Shown piece by piece: positions 52,237 through 60,398 of a stretch of 64,000 nucleotides of DNA; the first letter of the stretch is position 1, and the number at the start of each line of letters is the position of its first letter. The notes beneath the pieces were generated by a model, which worked only from the letters and a program-made list of their open reading frames with translations, was not told where the DNA came from and did no database searches. Source of the DNA: JAJVID01 sp035714085 (lineage in GTDB: Bacteria; Acidobacteriota; Blastocatellia; RBC074); the NCBI GenBank assembly GCA_035714085.1, contig DASTMP010000227.1, forward strand, positions 1 through 64,000, written 5' to 3'. A program made the position numbers and the translations under genes.

Positions 52237-54648
52237 ATGCAAAGACTCTGGCAAGACCTGCGCTACGGCGCGCGAATGTTGTTGAAGAACCCCGGGTTCA
52301 CATTGATCGCCGTTTTCACACTGGCGTTTGGCATCGGCGCTAACGTGGCGATCTTCAGCGTTGTCAACGCCGTGTTGATTCAACCATTGCCGTTTGCGGA
52401 ACCTGACCAATTGATCTGGGCATGGGGAAACATCCGGAACGGCGGCAAAAGCGCCAGCGTATCGCCGCTCGATTATCTGGATTATCGCGCGCAGAACACC
52501 ACCTTCGAGCAGTTTGCCGCGACCTACTCGATTCCCAGTTACACCAATCTGACAGGCAGCGGAGAACCGGAGCGGCTGGAATCCAGGCTGGTTACTGGGA
52601 ATTTTTTTCAAGCGATGGGCGTCAATGCGGCGCTCGGTCGCACGTTTCTACCCGAGAACGAAAAATCGGGCAGCGATCAGGTTGTCGTACTCAGTTACGG
52701 CTTGTGGCGACAGCGTTTCGGCGCCGATCCGTCCATTATCGGCAGGACACTGACGTTCGATGGAAGGAAGTATGAAGTGCTCGGCGTAATGCCGCCGAGT
52801 TTCAATTTTCCACAGAACGCCCAACTCTGGGGGCCGATGAGTTTCGATGTGTCGCCGGACATGCGGCAGCGCAAGGCGCATTTCCTACGACCCATAGGGC
52901 GGCTCAAACCGGGGGTGACGCTCGCGCAGGCGCAAGCCGACATGGACACCATTGCGCGCCGTCTTGAAGCGCAATATCCCGAATCGAACACCGGGTGGAA
53001 TCTGCGCATGGTTCCGCTGCGCGACCAGCTTGTCGGCAATATCAAACCGACTTTGCAGATATTGTTCGGCGTGGTCGGTTTCGTGCTGCTGATCGCGTGC
53101 GCGAACGTGGCGAACCTGTCACTCGTCCGCGCCGCGACCAGGCAGAAGGAGATCGCCGTGCGAATGGCTCTGGGCGCGGGACGGTTGCGAATCGCGCGGC
53201 AGATGTTGACGGAGAGCGTGCTGCTGTCGCTCGCCGGAGGCGCGCTAGGCGTTATTCTCGCGGCCTGGGGCGTTGATCTGATCGTCGCGTTCAGCGGCAA
53301 TAACATCCCACCGACCGCGCAAGTCGGCATGGATCGCGCGGCGCTCGGCTTCACTGCTGGCGTCTCGCTGCTGACCGGCTTGCTGTTCGGGCTGGCGCCT
53401 GCGTTGCAGGCCACGCGGCCACGGCTCGGCGAAACGCTCAAGGACGTCGGCAAGGGCGCGGGTCAAAGCGCATCACGCAATCGCACTCGCAGCCTGCTCG
53501 TGGTTTTTGAAACCGCCAGCGCCGTGGTCTTGCTCATCGGCGCGGGCCTGTTCGTCCGCAGTTACATCCGGTTGCAACAAGTCAACCCGGGCTTTGACGC
53601 CGCGAATGTGCTGACGACGCGGATCAATCTGGCGTACGGTAAATACAACTCGCCGGAGAAGGCCAGGGCGTTTTGGGGACAGTTGCAAGAACGCCTGGCC
53701 GCGCTGCCAGGCGTCGAGGCCGTCGGAATGATTACCGAGTTGCCGCTGAGCGGCCAGCCCAACGATACGCCCTTCACTGTCGAAGGCAGACCGCCAACGC
53801 AACCAGGTCAGGAATTCGACGCGGATTTTCGTCGCGTCAATCAGGATTACCTGCGCTCGATGCGGATTCCGCTGCTGCGCGGTCGCGGCTTCACCGAGCA
53901 GGAAGTCCGGCAGAACGCCAAAGTGGTTCTGATCAGCGAAGCGCTGGCAAGCGGCGTCTTTCCGAATGAAGAGCCGCTGGGCAAACGATTGCTGCTCGGA
54001 CTGAACGAACAAACGCCCTTCGAGATCGTCGGCGTCGTGGGTGACATCCGCCATCGCGGGTTGGAGGTCGCGCCGTTCGCCGCAATGTATCTGCCGACGC
54101 TCGACACGGGACGGATGAACCTGACTGTCCGCGCCGCGGGCGATCCGATGAGCCTGGCCGCCGCAGTGCGCCGCGAGACGCGGGCGATTGATCCTGACCA
54201 GCCTATCGCAACCGTCCGCGCCATGGAGCAGGTGTTGAGCGAATCGGTCTCCGCGCCGCGTTATCGCACGTGGTTGCTTGGCCTGTTCGCTGTTGTGGCG
54301 CTGGCGCTCGCCGGCGTCGGGATTTATGGCGTGATCGCTTACACGACAGCGCAGCGCACGCATGAGATCGGCATTCGCATGGCGTTGGGCGCGCAGTCAA
54401 AAGACGTGTTGATGCTGGTCATCGGGCAGGGAATCAAGCTGGCGCTCGCCGGCTTGCTGCTCGGATTGGGCGGGGCGTTGGCGCTGACGCGTTTGGCGCA
54501 GACCCTGTTGTTCGGCGTGAGCGCGACTGACCCGCTGACGTATGCCATGGTCGCGCTCTTGCTCACGGCTGTGGCGCTCGCGGCGTGCTGGATTCCGGCG
54601 CGACGGGCGACCAAGGTGGATCCGATGGTTGCGCTCAGGTATGAATGA
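52237..54648 (+). CDS. ADOP-type ABC efflux permease 5
   Basis: 803 residues. Leader LWQDLRYGARMLLKNPG, both FtsX units intact (LLIACANVANLSLVRAATRQKEIA; second unit ends CWIPARRATKVDPMVALRYE). The C-terminal residue pair is YE rather than CE. Last of the three-gene run; a different repeat type (AAGGGTC) follows instead of family B. Confidence 0.93.
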   Translation: MQRLWQDLRYGARMLLKNPGFTLIAVFTLAFGIGANVAIFSVVNAVLIQPLPFAEPDQLIWAWGNIRNGGKSASVSPLDYLDYRAQNTTFEQFAATYSIPSYTNLTGSGEPERLESRLVTGNFFQAMGVNAALGRTFLPENEKSGSDQVVVLSYGLWRQRFGADPSIIGRTLTFDGRKYEVLGVMPPSFNFPQNAQLWGPMSFDVSPDMRQRKAHFLRPIGRLKPGVTLAQAQADMDTIARRLEAQYPESNTGWNLRMVPLRDQLVGNIKPTLQILFGVVGFVLLIACANVANLSLVRAATRQKEIAVRMALGAGRLRIARQMLTESVLLSLAGGALGVILAAWGVDLIVAFSGNNIPPTAQVGMDRAALGFTAGVSLLTGLLFGLAPALQATRPRLGETLKDVGKGAGQSASRNRTRSLLVVFETASAVVLLIGAGLFVRSYIRLQQVNPGFDAANVLTTRINLAYGKYNSPEKARAFWGQLQERLAALPGVEAVGMITELPLSGQPNDTPFTVEGRPPTQPGQEFDADFRRVNQDYLRSMRIPLLRGRGFTEQEVRQNAKVVLISEALASGVFPNEEPLGKRLLLGLNEQTPFEIVGVVGDIRHRGLEVAPFAAMYLPTLDTGRMNLTVRAAGDPMSLAAAVRRETRAIDPDQPIATVRAMEQVLSESVSAPRYRTWLLGLFAVVALALAGVGIYGVIAYTTAQRTHEIGIRMALGAQSKDVLMLVIGQGIKLALAGLLLGLGGALALTRLAQTLLFGVSATDPLTYAMVALLLTAVALAACWIPARRATKVDPMVALRYE

Positions 54649-54660
54649 ATCGCGCTTTTT

Positions 54661-54754
54661 TATCGCAAAGGGTCGAAGGGCTAAAGGGTCAAAGGAAAGA
54701 AGAATATACATAAAATCAACTCTTGACCCTTTGACCCTTCGACCCTTTGCGATA
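54661..54754. repeat. Heptamer hairpin, family C (AAGGGTC)
   Basis: Left arm 54661-54696 (TATCGCAAAGGGTCGAAGGG and further units); right arm 54721-54754 is nearly its exact complement (CTTTGACCCTTCGACCCTTT). The loop is about 24 bp. It sits between ADOP 5 and the acetamidase-like gene, ending 27 bp before the Shine-Dalgarno sequence of the latter. Confidence 0.88.
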
Positions 54755-54795
54755 ATACTGGCCTCCTCTTATCACCAAATCGGAGGTTCCAGACA

Positions 54796-55866
54796 TTGCG
54801 AAACAAAACGCTGTTGAATCGCCAAATCGCTTCAGGTCTTCCCGTCCTTTGCGCGCTCGCTCTCTTTAGCGCTGGCGTCTACGCGCAGCAGTCGCCGGAA
54901 GAGAATTCCCACGTTTTAAAGCCGACGCCCAAGACGGTCGCGTGGGGATACTATGCCGCTACGACTCCACCCGCGCTTCGCATCAAGTCGGGCGACACGG
55001 TCGAAGTACATACTCTGATCACGTCTACGCCGCCGAGGCTGGAAGGCGCGGGCGTCAAACCTGATCAGATCGAGCCTTCGCTCCGCGAGATTTTTACAAC
55101 CGTGACCGACAAAGGCCCCGGCGGCCACATCCTGACCGGCCCAATCTTCGTTGAGGGCGCCGAGGCTGGTGACGTGCTCGAAGTGCGAATACAATCCATC
55201 AAGCTGGCGATCCCATACGCCTACACAGCGTTCAGACCGGGCGCCGGTTTTCTGCCGGAGGATTTCAAGGACGCGAAGATGAAGATCATTCCCTTGGATG
55301 AAAAGAGGATGGTGGGACGTTTCGGCGACGGAATCGAAATCCCATTGCGCCCGTTTTTCGGCAGCATGGGCGTCGCGCCGCCCGAAGCCAGCGGCCGCAT
55401 CAGCAGCGCCCCGCCGGGGATTCACGCCGGCAACCTCGACAACAAAGAATTGGTCGCGGGCACGACGCTCTTCGTCCCCGTCCACGTACGCGGCGCGTTG
55501 TTTCAGGTCGGCGACGGCCACGCCGCGCAAGGCAACGGCGAGGTCTGCATCACCGCGCTCGAAACGTCACTGGTCGGCAAGCTTCAGTTTATCGTGCGCA
55601 AGGACATGAAATTGCGCTGGCCCAGAGCCGAAACCCCTGCGGCATTTATGACGATGGGAATCAACGAGGACCTGACCGAAGCTACCAAGATCGCGGTGCG
55701 CGAGATGATTGATTTTCTGGTCAGCGAAAAGAAGCTCAGCCGTGAAGACGCGTACATGCTGGCGAGCGTTGCGGCGGATTTTAGCATTACGCAACTGGTG
55801 GACGGGACGAAGGGCGTGCACGCGATGATCCCGAAGGCGATCTTTCAGGCCGCAGTAGCACGGTAA
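54796..55866 (+). CDS. Acetamidase/formamidase family protein, exported
   Basis: 356 residues with a signal peptide (about 12-31). The FmdA/AmdA fold is marked by SGDTVEVHTLI, GPGGHILTGPIFVEGAEAGDVLEVRI, GVAPPEASGRISSAPPGIHAGNLDNKEL and GDGHAAQGNGEVCITALE, including the metal-binding His and Asp region. It hydrolyses short amides or an unknown amide outside the cytoplasm. The start is TTG with CGGAGG 9 bp upstream. With the amidase at 41416 this is the second exported amide hydrolase among the permeases. Confidence 0.92.
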   Translation: MRNKTLLNRQIASGLPVLCALALFSAGVYAQQSPEENSHVLKPTPKTVAWGYYAATTPPALRIKSGDTVEVHTLITSTPPRLEGAGVKPDQIEPSLREIFTTVTDKGPGGHILTGPIFVEGAEAGDVLEVRIQSIKLAIPYAYTAFRPGAGFLPEDFKDAKMKIIPLDEKRMVGRFGDGIEIPLRPFFGSMGVAPPEASGRISSAPPGIHAGNLDNKELVAGTTLFVPVHVRGALFQVGDGHAAQGNGEVCITALETSLVGKLQFIVRKDMKLRWPRAETPAAFMTMGINEDLTEATKIAVREMIDFLVSEKKLSREDAYMLASVAADFSITQLVDGTKGVHAMIPKAIFQAAVAR

Positions 55867-56617
55867 GTTCATTTGAATAATCCTCTTCCGAGCATGGCTC
55901 GCCTTCAAATCCTGCACTTTGTGTTACAGGCTTCTACTGGCGCAGAGACGTAGAGTTTGCGGCGTGTCGCGCTTGTTAACAGGTTACATAACAGTTAAAT
56001 GACTTGTTGGTCACACCATGTCCAGCGCCTGGCAGTCGCACTCACGCTAGCCGTAACAGTTACGTAACCGTATATGCATTGATCCATCCAACTTTTCACT
56101 AGGCAGGCTGACCAGCCATAGCATAAACTACAAAAAACGCGAATCACGCCTAACATATTGGTCACCCCCACGGCGCAGCGGTTGTCGCGCCTGCTGATCT
56201 TTTTGATCCCAGCCATGGCATGGGCAGGCGTGAAACTGTGATCCCAGCGCTGAAAAGTTCAATTGGCGCGGAGTTGGAGAGTTTGCAGCTTGTGGCGCCA
56301 TTGGCGCCGACACGAAGCCTTCGAGCTAGAAAGGCATTCCGATGACCGATCGATCAAACCATGATGGTGCGCGGCGAAGATCACAGGTATAAGTGAAATC
56401 AGCCACTTGCGGTAAGTTACAGCGGCTTTCAGGCGGATGAAAAGTAGTCACAGCGGTCACTGCAGGGCGTCGCAGTTATCACACTTTGTGATTTCAGCGC
56501 GCTCTGTGGTTGGAACCATTCTTCACGCGGGTATTGCTGAAACCGTTCTGCACGCAGGAGCAAATTGCCCTACAATCTCAACGTCTGTCTTAAGCATTAG
56601 GAAAGGAGAGTTGTGAG
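55867..56617. other. Gene-free 751-bp region
   Basis: No plausible gene. A stretch of about 35 bp is repeated (55938-55972 and 56264-56298, roughly 80% by eye), and a pair of shorter near-repeats of about 17 bp lies near 56515 and 56545. Several GTAAC/GTTAC inverted motifs occur at 55980-56070. It may be decayed sequence or a long regulatory region for the FG-GAP gene. Confidence 0.5.
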
Positions 56618-58393
56618 ATGAAAGAAAATACCTACTCACGTCGTGCGATTGGTAAACAACAGAAACCATTTGCCGTTACTGTCCGGCGATTCATAGTGGC
56701 GGGGCTGCTAGTTTCGGCCGCTGTCGCTCTTGCTTTGCCGATCTCGAAGCATGCAGGAGCCGCATCACAACCCAATTACAGCAAAGTATCTCTGAGCGTG
56801 GGGGGGAGTCCCACGGCGGCAAAAATCGGCGATCTGGATGGTGACGGGCGAAACGACATCGCGGTGGTCGATCTTCAAGGAAGCTTGCAGCTGTTCTTCG
56901 GCAACGGCGCCGGCTCATTCGATAGGATTTCATTGAACGGTCTGTGGCCATCGAGCTCTAACGCGCTGGGTCTGGATATCGGCGATCTCAACGGCGACGG
57001 GCGAAACGACATCGCGGTCGCGTTTTCATCGCAAACAGGAGCCGTCTCGGTTCTGCTTAATCAAGGCGACCGCGCATTCGGCGCGCCGGTCAACTACAAT
57101 ACCTGCAATTTCTCGAAGGGCGTCGCTATCGCTGATCTCGATCAAGACGGCGATAACGACCTGGCTGACATAAGCCAGTGTAATGAGGCGGGCATATTAC
57201 TTAACAACGGCCAGGGCGGCTTCGCCTTCAACAACGCGTACGGGAATGGATATGCTTCACGATCAATAGCCCTTGCGGATTTCAACCGGGACGGCTTCAA
57301 AGACATTGCCTATCTCAATAACGGCAGCGGCGGCGCCAGCAACGTCACGGTGCTTCTGAATAACGGAAATGCGACCTTTGGCGCCCCCCAGTATAACTGG
57401 GTGTGGGACGATTCCGATGACTTGGCGGTCGGTGACTTCGACGGAGACGGGAACATAGACATAGCGACCGTGAACGCCTATTACTCACTGGTATACATCC
57501 TGATCGGTGACGGTCACGGAAATTTCATATCATATTCAGAGATCTACGGAGGCGACGCGCCCACCGGCATAGATACGGCGGATTTCAATGGCGACGGCCG
57601 CCTGGACTATGCCGTCATAAGCAAGGGAACCAATAGTCTTTCCATTTTTCTAAATCAAGGCTATTACCTCTATGCCGATCCAATTACCTTCAGCGTCGGC
57701 CAATCCCCCGTGGACATAACCACCGGAAAACTGGACGGCGATTCATTGCCTGATCTGGTTGTAGTCAACCAGGGAAGCGGGAGCATAACGGTTCTTTGCA
57801 GCGCAGGCGGCGGCGCGCCTCCGCCTGCCGCTCCGACCAGTCTGTCAGCGACTGCGGCCTCTTCGAGCCAGGTGAACCTCACGTGGGCGGATAACTCCGA
57901 CGACGAGGATGGTTTCATGATCGAGCGCTGCCAGGGCAGTGGCTGCTCCAACTTCGCCGAAATAGCCCGGGTCGGCGCCAACGCCATCAGTTTCAGCAAC
58001 GCAGGGCTGGCGGCCGGCGCATCCTACAATTACCGCGTGCTCGCCTACAATAATGGTGGAGAGTCAGACTCCTCCAACACCGCTTCGGCCACCACGCAGG
58101 CGTCGTCAGGGAGCCCGACAGCGCCTAACAACATGCGGATGACGGCGACCAGCTATTCCCGAATTGATCTGGCGTGGGATGACAAATCGAACAATGAAAC
58201 GAAGTTCGAACTGGAGCGCTGCGCAGGGTCAACCTGCGGCAACTTCACGAAGATTGTTGAACCGGCGGCGAACGCCACCTCCTTTAGCAATACGGGATTG
58301 AGTCGACGGACCGCTTATCGATACCGGATCAGGGCATGTAATGGGAGCGACTGTTCCAATTACTCAAACATAGTAAGCGGGACCACCAGGTAG
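56618..58393 (+). CDS. Secreted FG-GAP/VCBS propeller protein with two fibronectin type III domains
   Basis: 591 residues. N-terminal signal region (basic, then about 25-48 hydrophobic). Residues about 52-395 carry repeated IGDLDGDGRNDIAV-type units with Ca2+-binding DxDxDG loops, forming an FG-GAP beta-propeller. After a proline-rich linker come two fibronectin type III domains (about 405-490 and 500-590; APTSLSATAASSSQVNLTWADNS, APNNMRMTATSYSRIDLAWDDKS). It is likely an extracellular adhesion or glycan-binding protein. AAAGGAGAG lies 9 bp before the ATG. It has no operon partner. Confidence 0.9.
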   Translation: MKENTYSRRAIGKQQKPFAVTVRRFIVAGLLVSAAVALALPISKHAGAASQPNYSKVSLSVGGSPTAAKIGDLDGDGRNDIAVVDLQGSLQLFFGNGAGSFDRISLNGLWPSSSNALGLDIGDLNGDGRNDIAVAFSSQTGAVSVLLNQGDRAFGAPVNYNTCNFSKGVAIADLDQDGDNDLADISQCNEAGILLNNGQGGFAFNNAYGNGYASRSIALADFNRDGFKDIAYLNNGSGGASNVTVLLNNGNATFGAPQYNWVWDDSDDLAVGDFDGDGNIDIATVNAYYSLVYILIGDGHGNFISYSEIYGGDAPTGIDTADFNGDGRLDYAVISKGTNSLSIFLNQGYYLYADPITFSVGQSPVDITTGKLDGDSLPDLVVVNQGSGSITVLCSAGGGAPPPAAPTSLSATAASSSQVNLTWADNSDDEDGFMIERCQGSGCSNFAEIARVGANAISFSNAGLAAGASYNYRVLAYNNGGESDSSNTASATTQASSGSPTAPNNMRMTATSYSRIDLAWDDKSNNETKFELERCAGSTCGNFTKIVEPAANATSFSNTGLSRRTAYRYRIRACNGSDCSNYSNIVSGTTR

Positions 58394-58418
58394 CAAAAGT
58401 TGTTTTTATGTGGATGAA

Positions 58419-58492
58419 TAGCCACCGCAGCGCACAGAGCGCACAGAGAAATCATTTCGTCCTGCGGCGCCCTGTGGCGCTCTGCGGTGGCT
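58419..58492. repeat. Inverted repeat after the FG-GAP gene
   Basis: Arms 58419-58448 and 58462-58492 share AGCCACCGCAG...CTGCGGTGGCT ends and GCGCACAGA-type inner units. It belongs to the same class as the heptamer hairpins, though the unit here is closer to 9 bp. Confidence 0.75.
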
Positions 58493-58596
58493 GAAACTTT
58501 GACATTATTGACGCGTGAGCCGCTTAGCCTTTGATAAAGTCATGCGGATCGCGGTTGAAGCGATCGATTCCGCATAATTCCTTCCTCAAGAAATAA

Positions 58597-58632
58597 GCCG
58601 CGTAATGACGAATTTATTCGTCATTACGTGGC
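58597..58632. terminator. Two-way terminator-type hairpin
   Basis: CGTAATGACGAAT / ATTCGTCATTACG, a perfect 13-bp stem (58601-58613 with 58616-58628) with a 2-base gap, extended by GCC/GGC pairs and followed by GCGTTTTC. It lies between the convergent FG-GAP and SnoaL-like genes. Confidence 0.7.
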
Positions 58633-58702
58633 GCGTTTTCATTGTTTCCGCAGGCGACAGGAATGACTCCTCAGGTTAAAAAGCTGTTGTTACTCACCCT
58701 GC

Positions 58703-59062
58703 TTATTTCGGCGCGAAATCAAGGAAGCCGGTGATTGTCTGTAAGCGGTCGCCGGTGATCACGCCGAAGTCGACTCCGCCTGCGAGCGCGGGGCCGCCTT
58801 CAGGGCCTAGTTCCCAGGCGAAGCGGACGCGGTCGTTGTGCGCGTCAACGTCGCTTGTTCTGCGGAACAGTAGTCCGGGGAACTGCGCTTGAACGCCCTG
58901 GATCATGGCGTCAATGCCGCCGCGCCCTTCGCCGCTCATCAGAGGATCGAGATAGGTCGAATCTTCAGTCCATGTCCGCGCGATCAGGTCGCGACGACGC
59001 TCGGCGTCTGTCTCGTTCCAGATGGCGATGTAACGATCAATCAAGTCGGTAAAATTGCTCAT
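58703..59062 (-). CDS. SnoaL/NTF2-like protein
   Basis: 119 residues, the size of one SnoaL-like cone domain (DLIDRYIAIWNETDAERRRDLIARTW, DPLMSGEGRGGIDAMIQGVQAQFPG, GGVDFGVITGDRLQTITGFLDF). Members are small-molecule isomerases or hydrolases, or non-catalytic binders. The ATG at 59062 has GGAGG 6 bp upstream; 14 extra codons of the longer frame are rejected. Divergent from an XRE regulator, with a palindrome in between. Confidence 0.85.
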   Translation of the reverse strand: MSNFTDLIDRYIAIWNETDAERRRDLIARTWTEDSTYLDPLMSGEGRGGIDAMIQGVQAQFPGLLFRRTSDVDAHNDRVRFAWELGPEGGPALAGGVDFGVITGDRLQTITGFLDFAPK

Positions 59063-59174
59063 TGCAGCCTCCGTTGATGGCGTTGATGATTGGATGTTGG
59101 GCATTCAGCGAGTTCGACCGATCGGCCGTTCGCCTTGCCTACGCGCATATTCCGGTGTCGTCGTCGGTGAATCA

Positions 59175-59191
59175 ATTACCTCGGAGGTAAT
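59175..59191. promoter_or_regulatory. Candidate operator: 17-bp palindrome
   Basis: ATTACCTCGGAGGTAAT: 8-bp perfect arms around one base, in the 163-bp region between the divergent SnoaL-like and XRE genes. It is a likely binding site for the XRE regulator controlling both directions (inference). Confidence 0.6.
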
Positions 59192-59225
59192 GGATGGTGA
59201 TTTTGGTCTGTGCTATCGTTGAATC

Positions 59226-60023
59226 GTGATGACCGGCGTTCAAACTCAACCGGTGGGAAGTCTTCTGCGCAAATGGCGCGAGCGGCGGCGATTGAGCCAA
59301 CTCGACCTTGCCTGTGAGGCCGAAATCTCGACCAGGCATTTGAGCTTCCTCGAAACTGGCCGTTCGCTGCCGAGCCGCGAAATGGTGTTGCGGCTTGCCG
59401 ATCAACTCGACGTGCCTTTACGAGAGCGCAACGCCCTGTTGATCGCCGCCGGGTATGCGCCGGCCTTTCCCGAAAGGCCGCTCGATGATCCGGCGCTTCA
59501 GTCCGCGCGCAAGGCCGTTGACCTAGTGCTCGCGGGGCATGAGCCATATCCGGCGCTCGCAATCGACCGCCATTGGACGCTCATCGCGTCCAACAACGCG
59601 GTCTCGCCGTTACTGGCCGGAGTCGATCCGTCCTTGCTGCGTCCCCCCGTCAACGCGCTTCGGCTCAGCCTGCATCCGGCGGGGTTGTCGTCGCGGATCG
59701 CCAATCTCTCGCAGTGGCGTTCGCATCTGCTCTCTCGACTGCGCCGCCAGATCGAAGTGAACGCCGATCCGGTTCTCGAAGAATTGCTGGACGAGCTCTC
59801 TGGTTATCCTGCGCCCGGCGAGGTCGCAGGCGACAACGAAGAATACTCCGGCGTGGTTGTGCCCTTCCGGCTCGCCACAGAGCAAGGCGTTCTCTCGTTC
59901 ATCAGTACGACTACGATTTTCGGAACCCCTGTCGACATCACTTTGTCGGAGCTTGCGGTCGAATCATTTTTTCCCGCCGACGCCGCGACGGCATACACTT
60001 TGCACAGCCTTTTGGAAAGATAA
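59226..60023 (+). CDS. XRE-family regulator with MmyB-like ligand domain
   Basis: 265 residues. N-terminal helix-turn-helix at about 10-66 (LLRKWRERRRLSQLDLACEAEISTRHLSFLETGRSLP). The C-terminal domain (about 105-265) matches the MmyB-like PAS-type ligand-binding region (YPALAIDRHWTLIASNNAV, NALRLSLHPAGL, STTTIFGTPVDITLSELAVESFFPADAAT). Such regulators often control an adjacent divergent enzyme gene, here the SnoaL-like one. The ligand is unknown. Confidence 0.92.
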   Translation: MMTGVQTQPVGSLLRKWRERRRLSQLDLACEAEISTRHLSFLETGRSLPSREMVLRLADQLDVPLRERNALLIAAGYAPAFPERPLDDPALQSARKAVDLVLAGHEPYPALAIDRHWTLIASNNAVSPLLAGVDPSLLRPPVNALRLSLHPAGLSSRIANLSQWRSHLLSRLRRQIEVNADPVLEELLDELSGYPAPGEVAGDNEEYSGVVVPFRLATEQGVLSFISTTTIFGTPVDITLSELAVESFFPADAATAYTLHSLLER

Positions 60024-60398
60024 TTGGCGTCTTGACGGTTTACCGGACCTTCTGGACAAGTGGATCAGCGAGGCGTACATCTGTCCGCAAATCGAGACTT
60101 CGCTCGAAGTCTCGATTTGCGGACAGATTTTCCTGTCTCACATCTTCCTGTCTACTTTTCTTTCCTCAATTACAACAGCCACCCCGCCAATTCCGCTTCT
60201 GGGAAAACGCAATCCCACTTACGAACATTCTTTAATCAGGCATTGTGTCTGTGGAGGTTCGGCACACAAAGAAACAAAGCACTTAGCCGCATTACAAATG
60301 TGGCGCGAATTTTGTTTATCTGAATTGGATGCAAATGATCATCCGCCGGCTCGGCGGCATTAATAGTCGATCTTTGTTTTGAATTAGGAGGAAGGGCA
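60024..60398. other. Gene-free 375-bp region before ADOP 6
   Basis: Contains the long hairpin at 60079-60128 and a small CCGCCG/CGGCGG inverted repeat near 60342-60358. No gene and no clear promoter were recognised; unlike most ADOP genes there is no family B repeat here. Confidence 0.55.
60079..60128 (+). terminator. Perfect 24-bp inverted repeat after the XRE gene
   Basis: Arms 60079-60102 and 60105-60128 (ATCTGTCCGCAAATCGAGAC and onward) are fully complementary with a 2-base gap, followed by TTTCCTGTCT. It probably terminates the XRE transcript. The length and perfection of the arms are unusual for an ordinary terminator. Confidence 0.65.

Noticed and set aside
55995..56216. 73-codon minus-strand open frame in the gene-free region
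   Set aside because: No domain, no Shine-Dalgarno sequence and odd composition.
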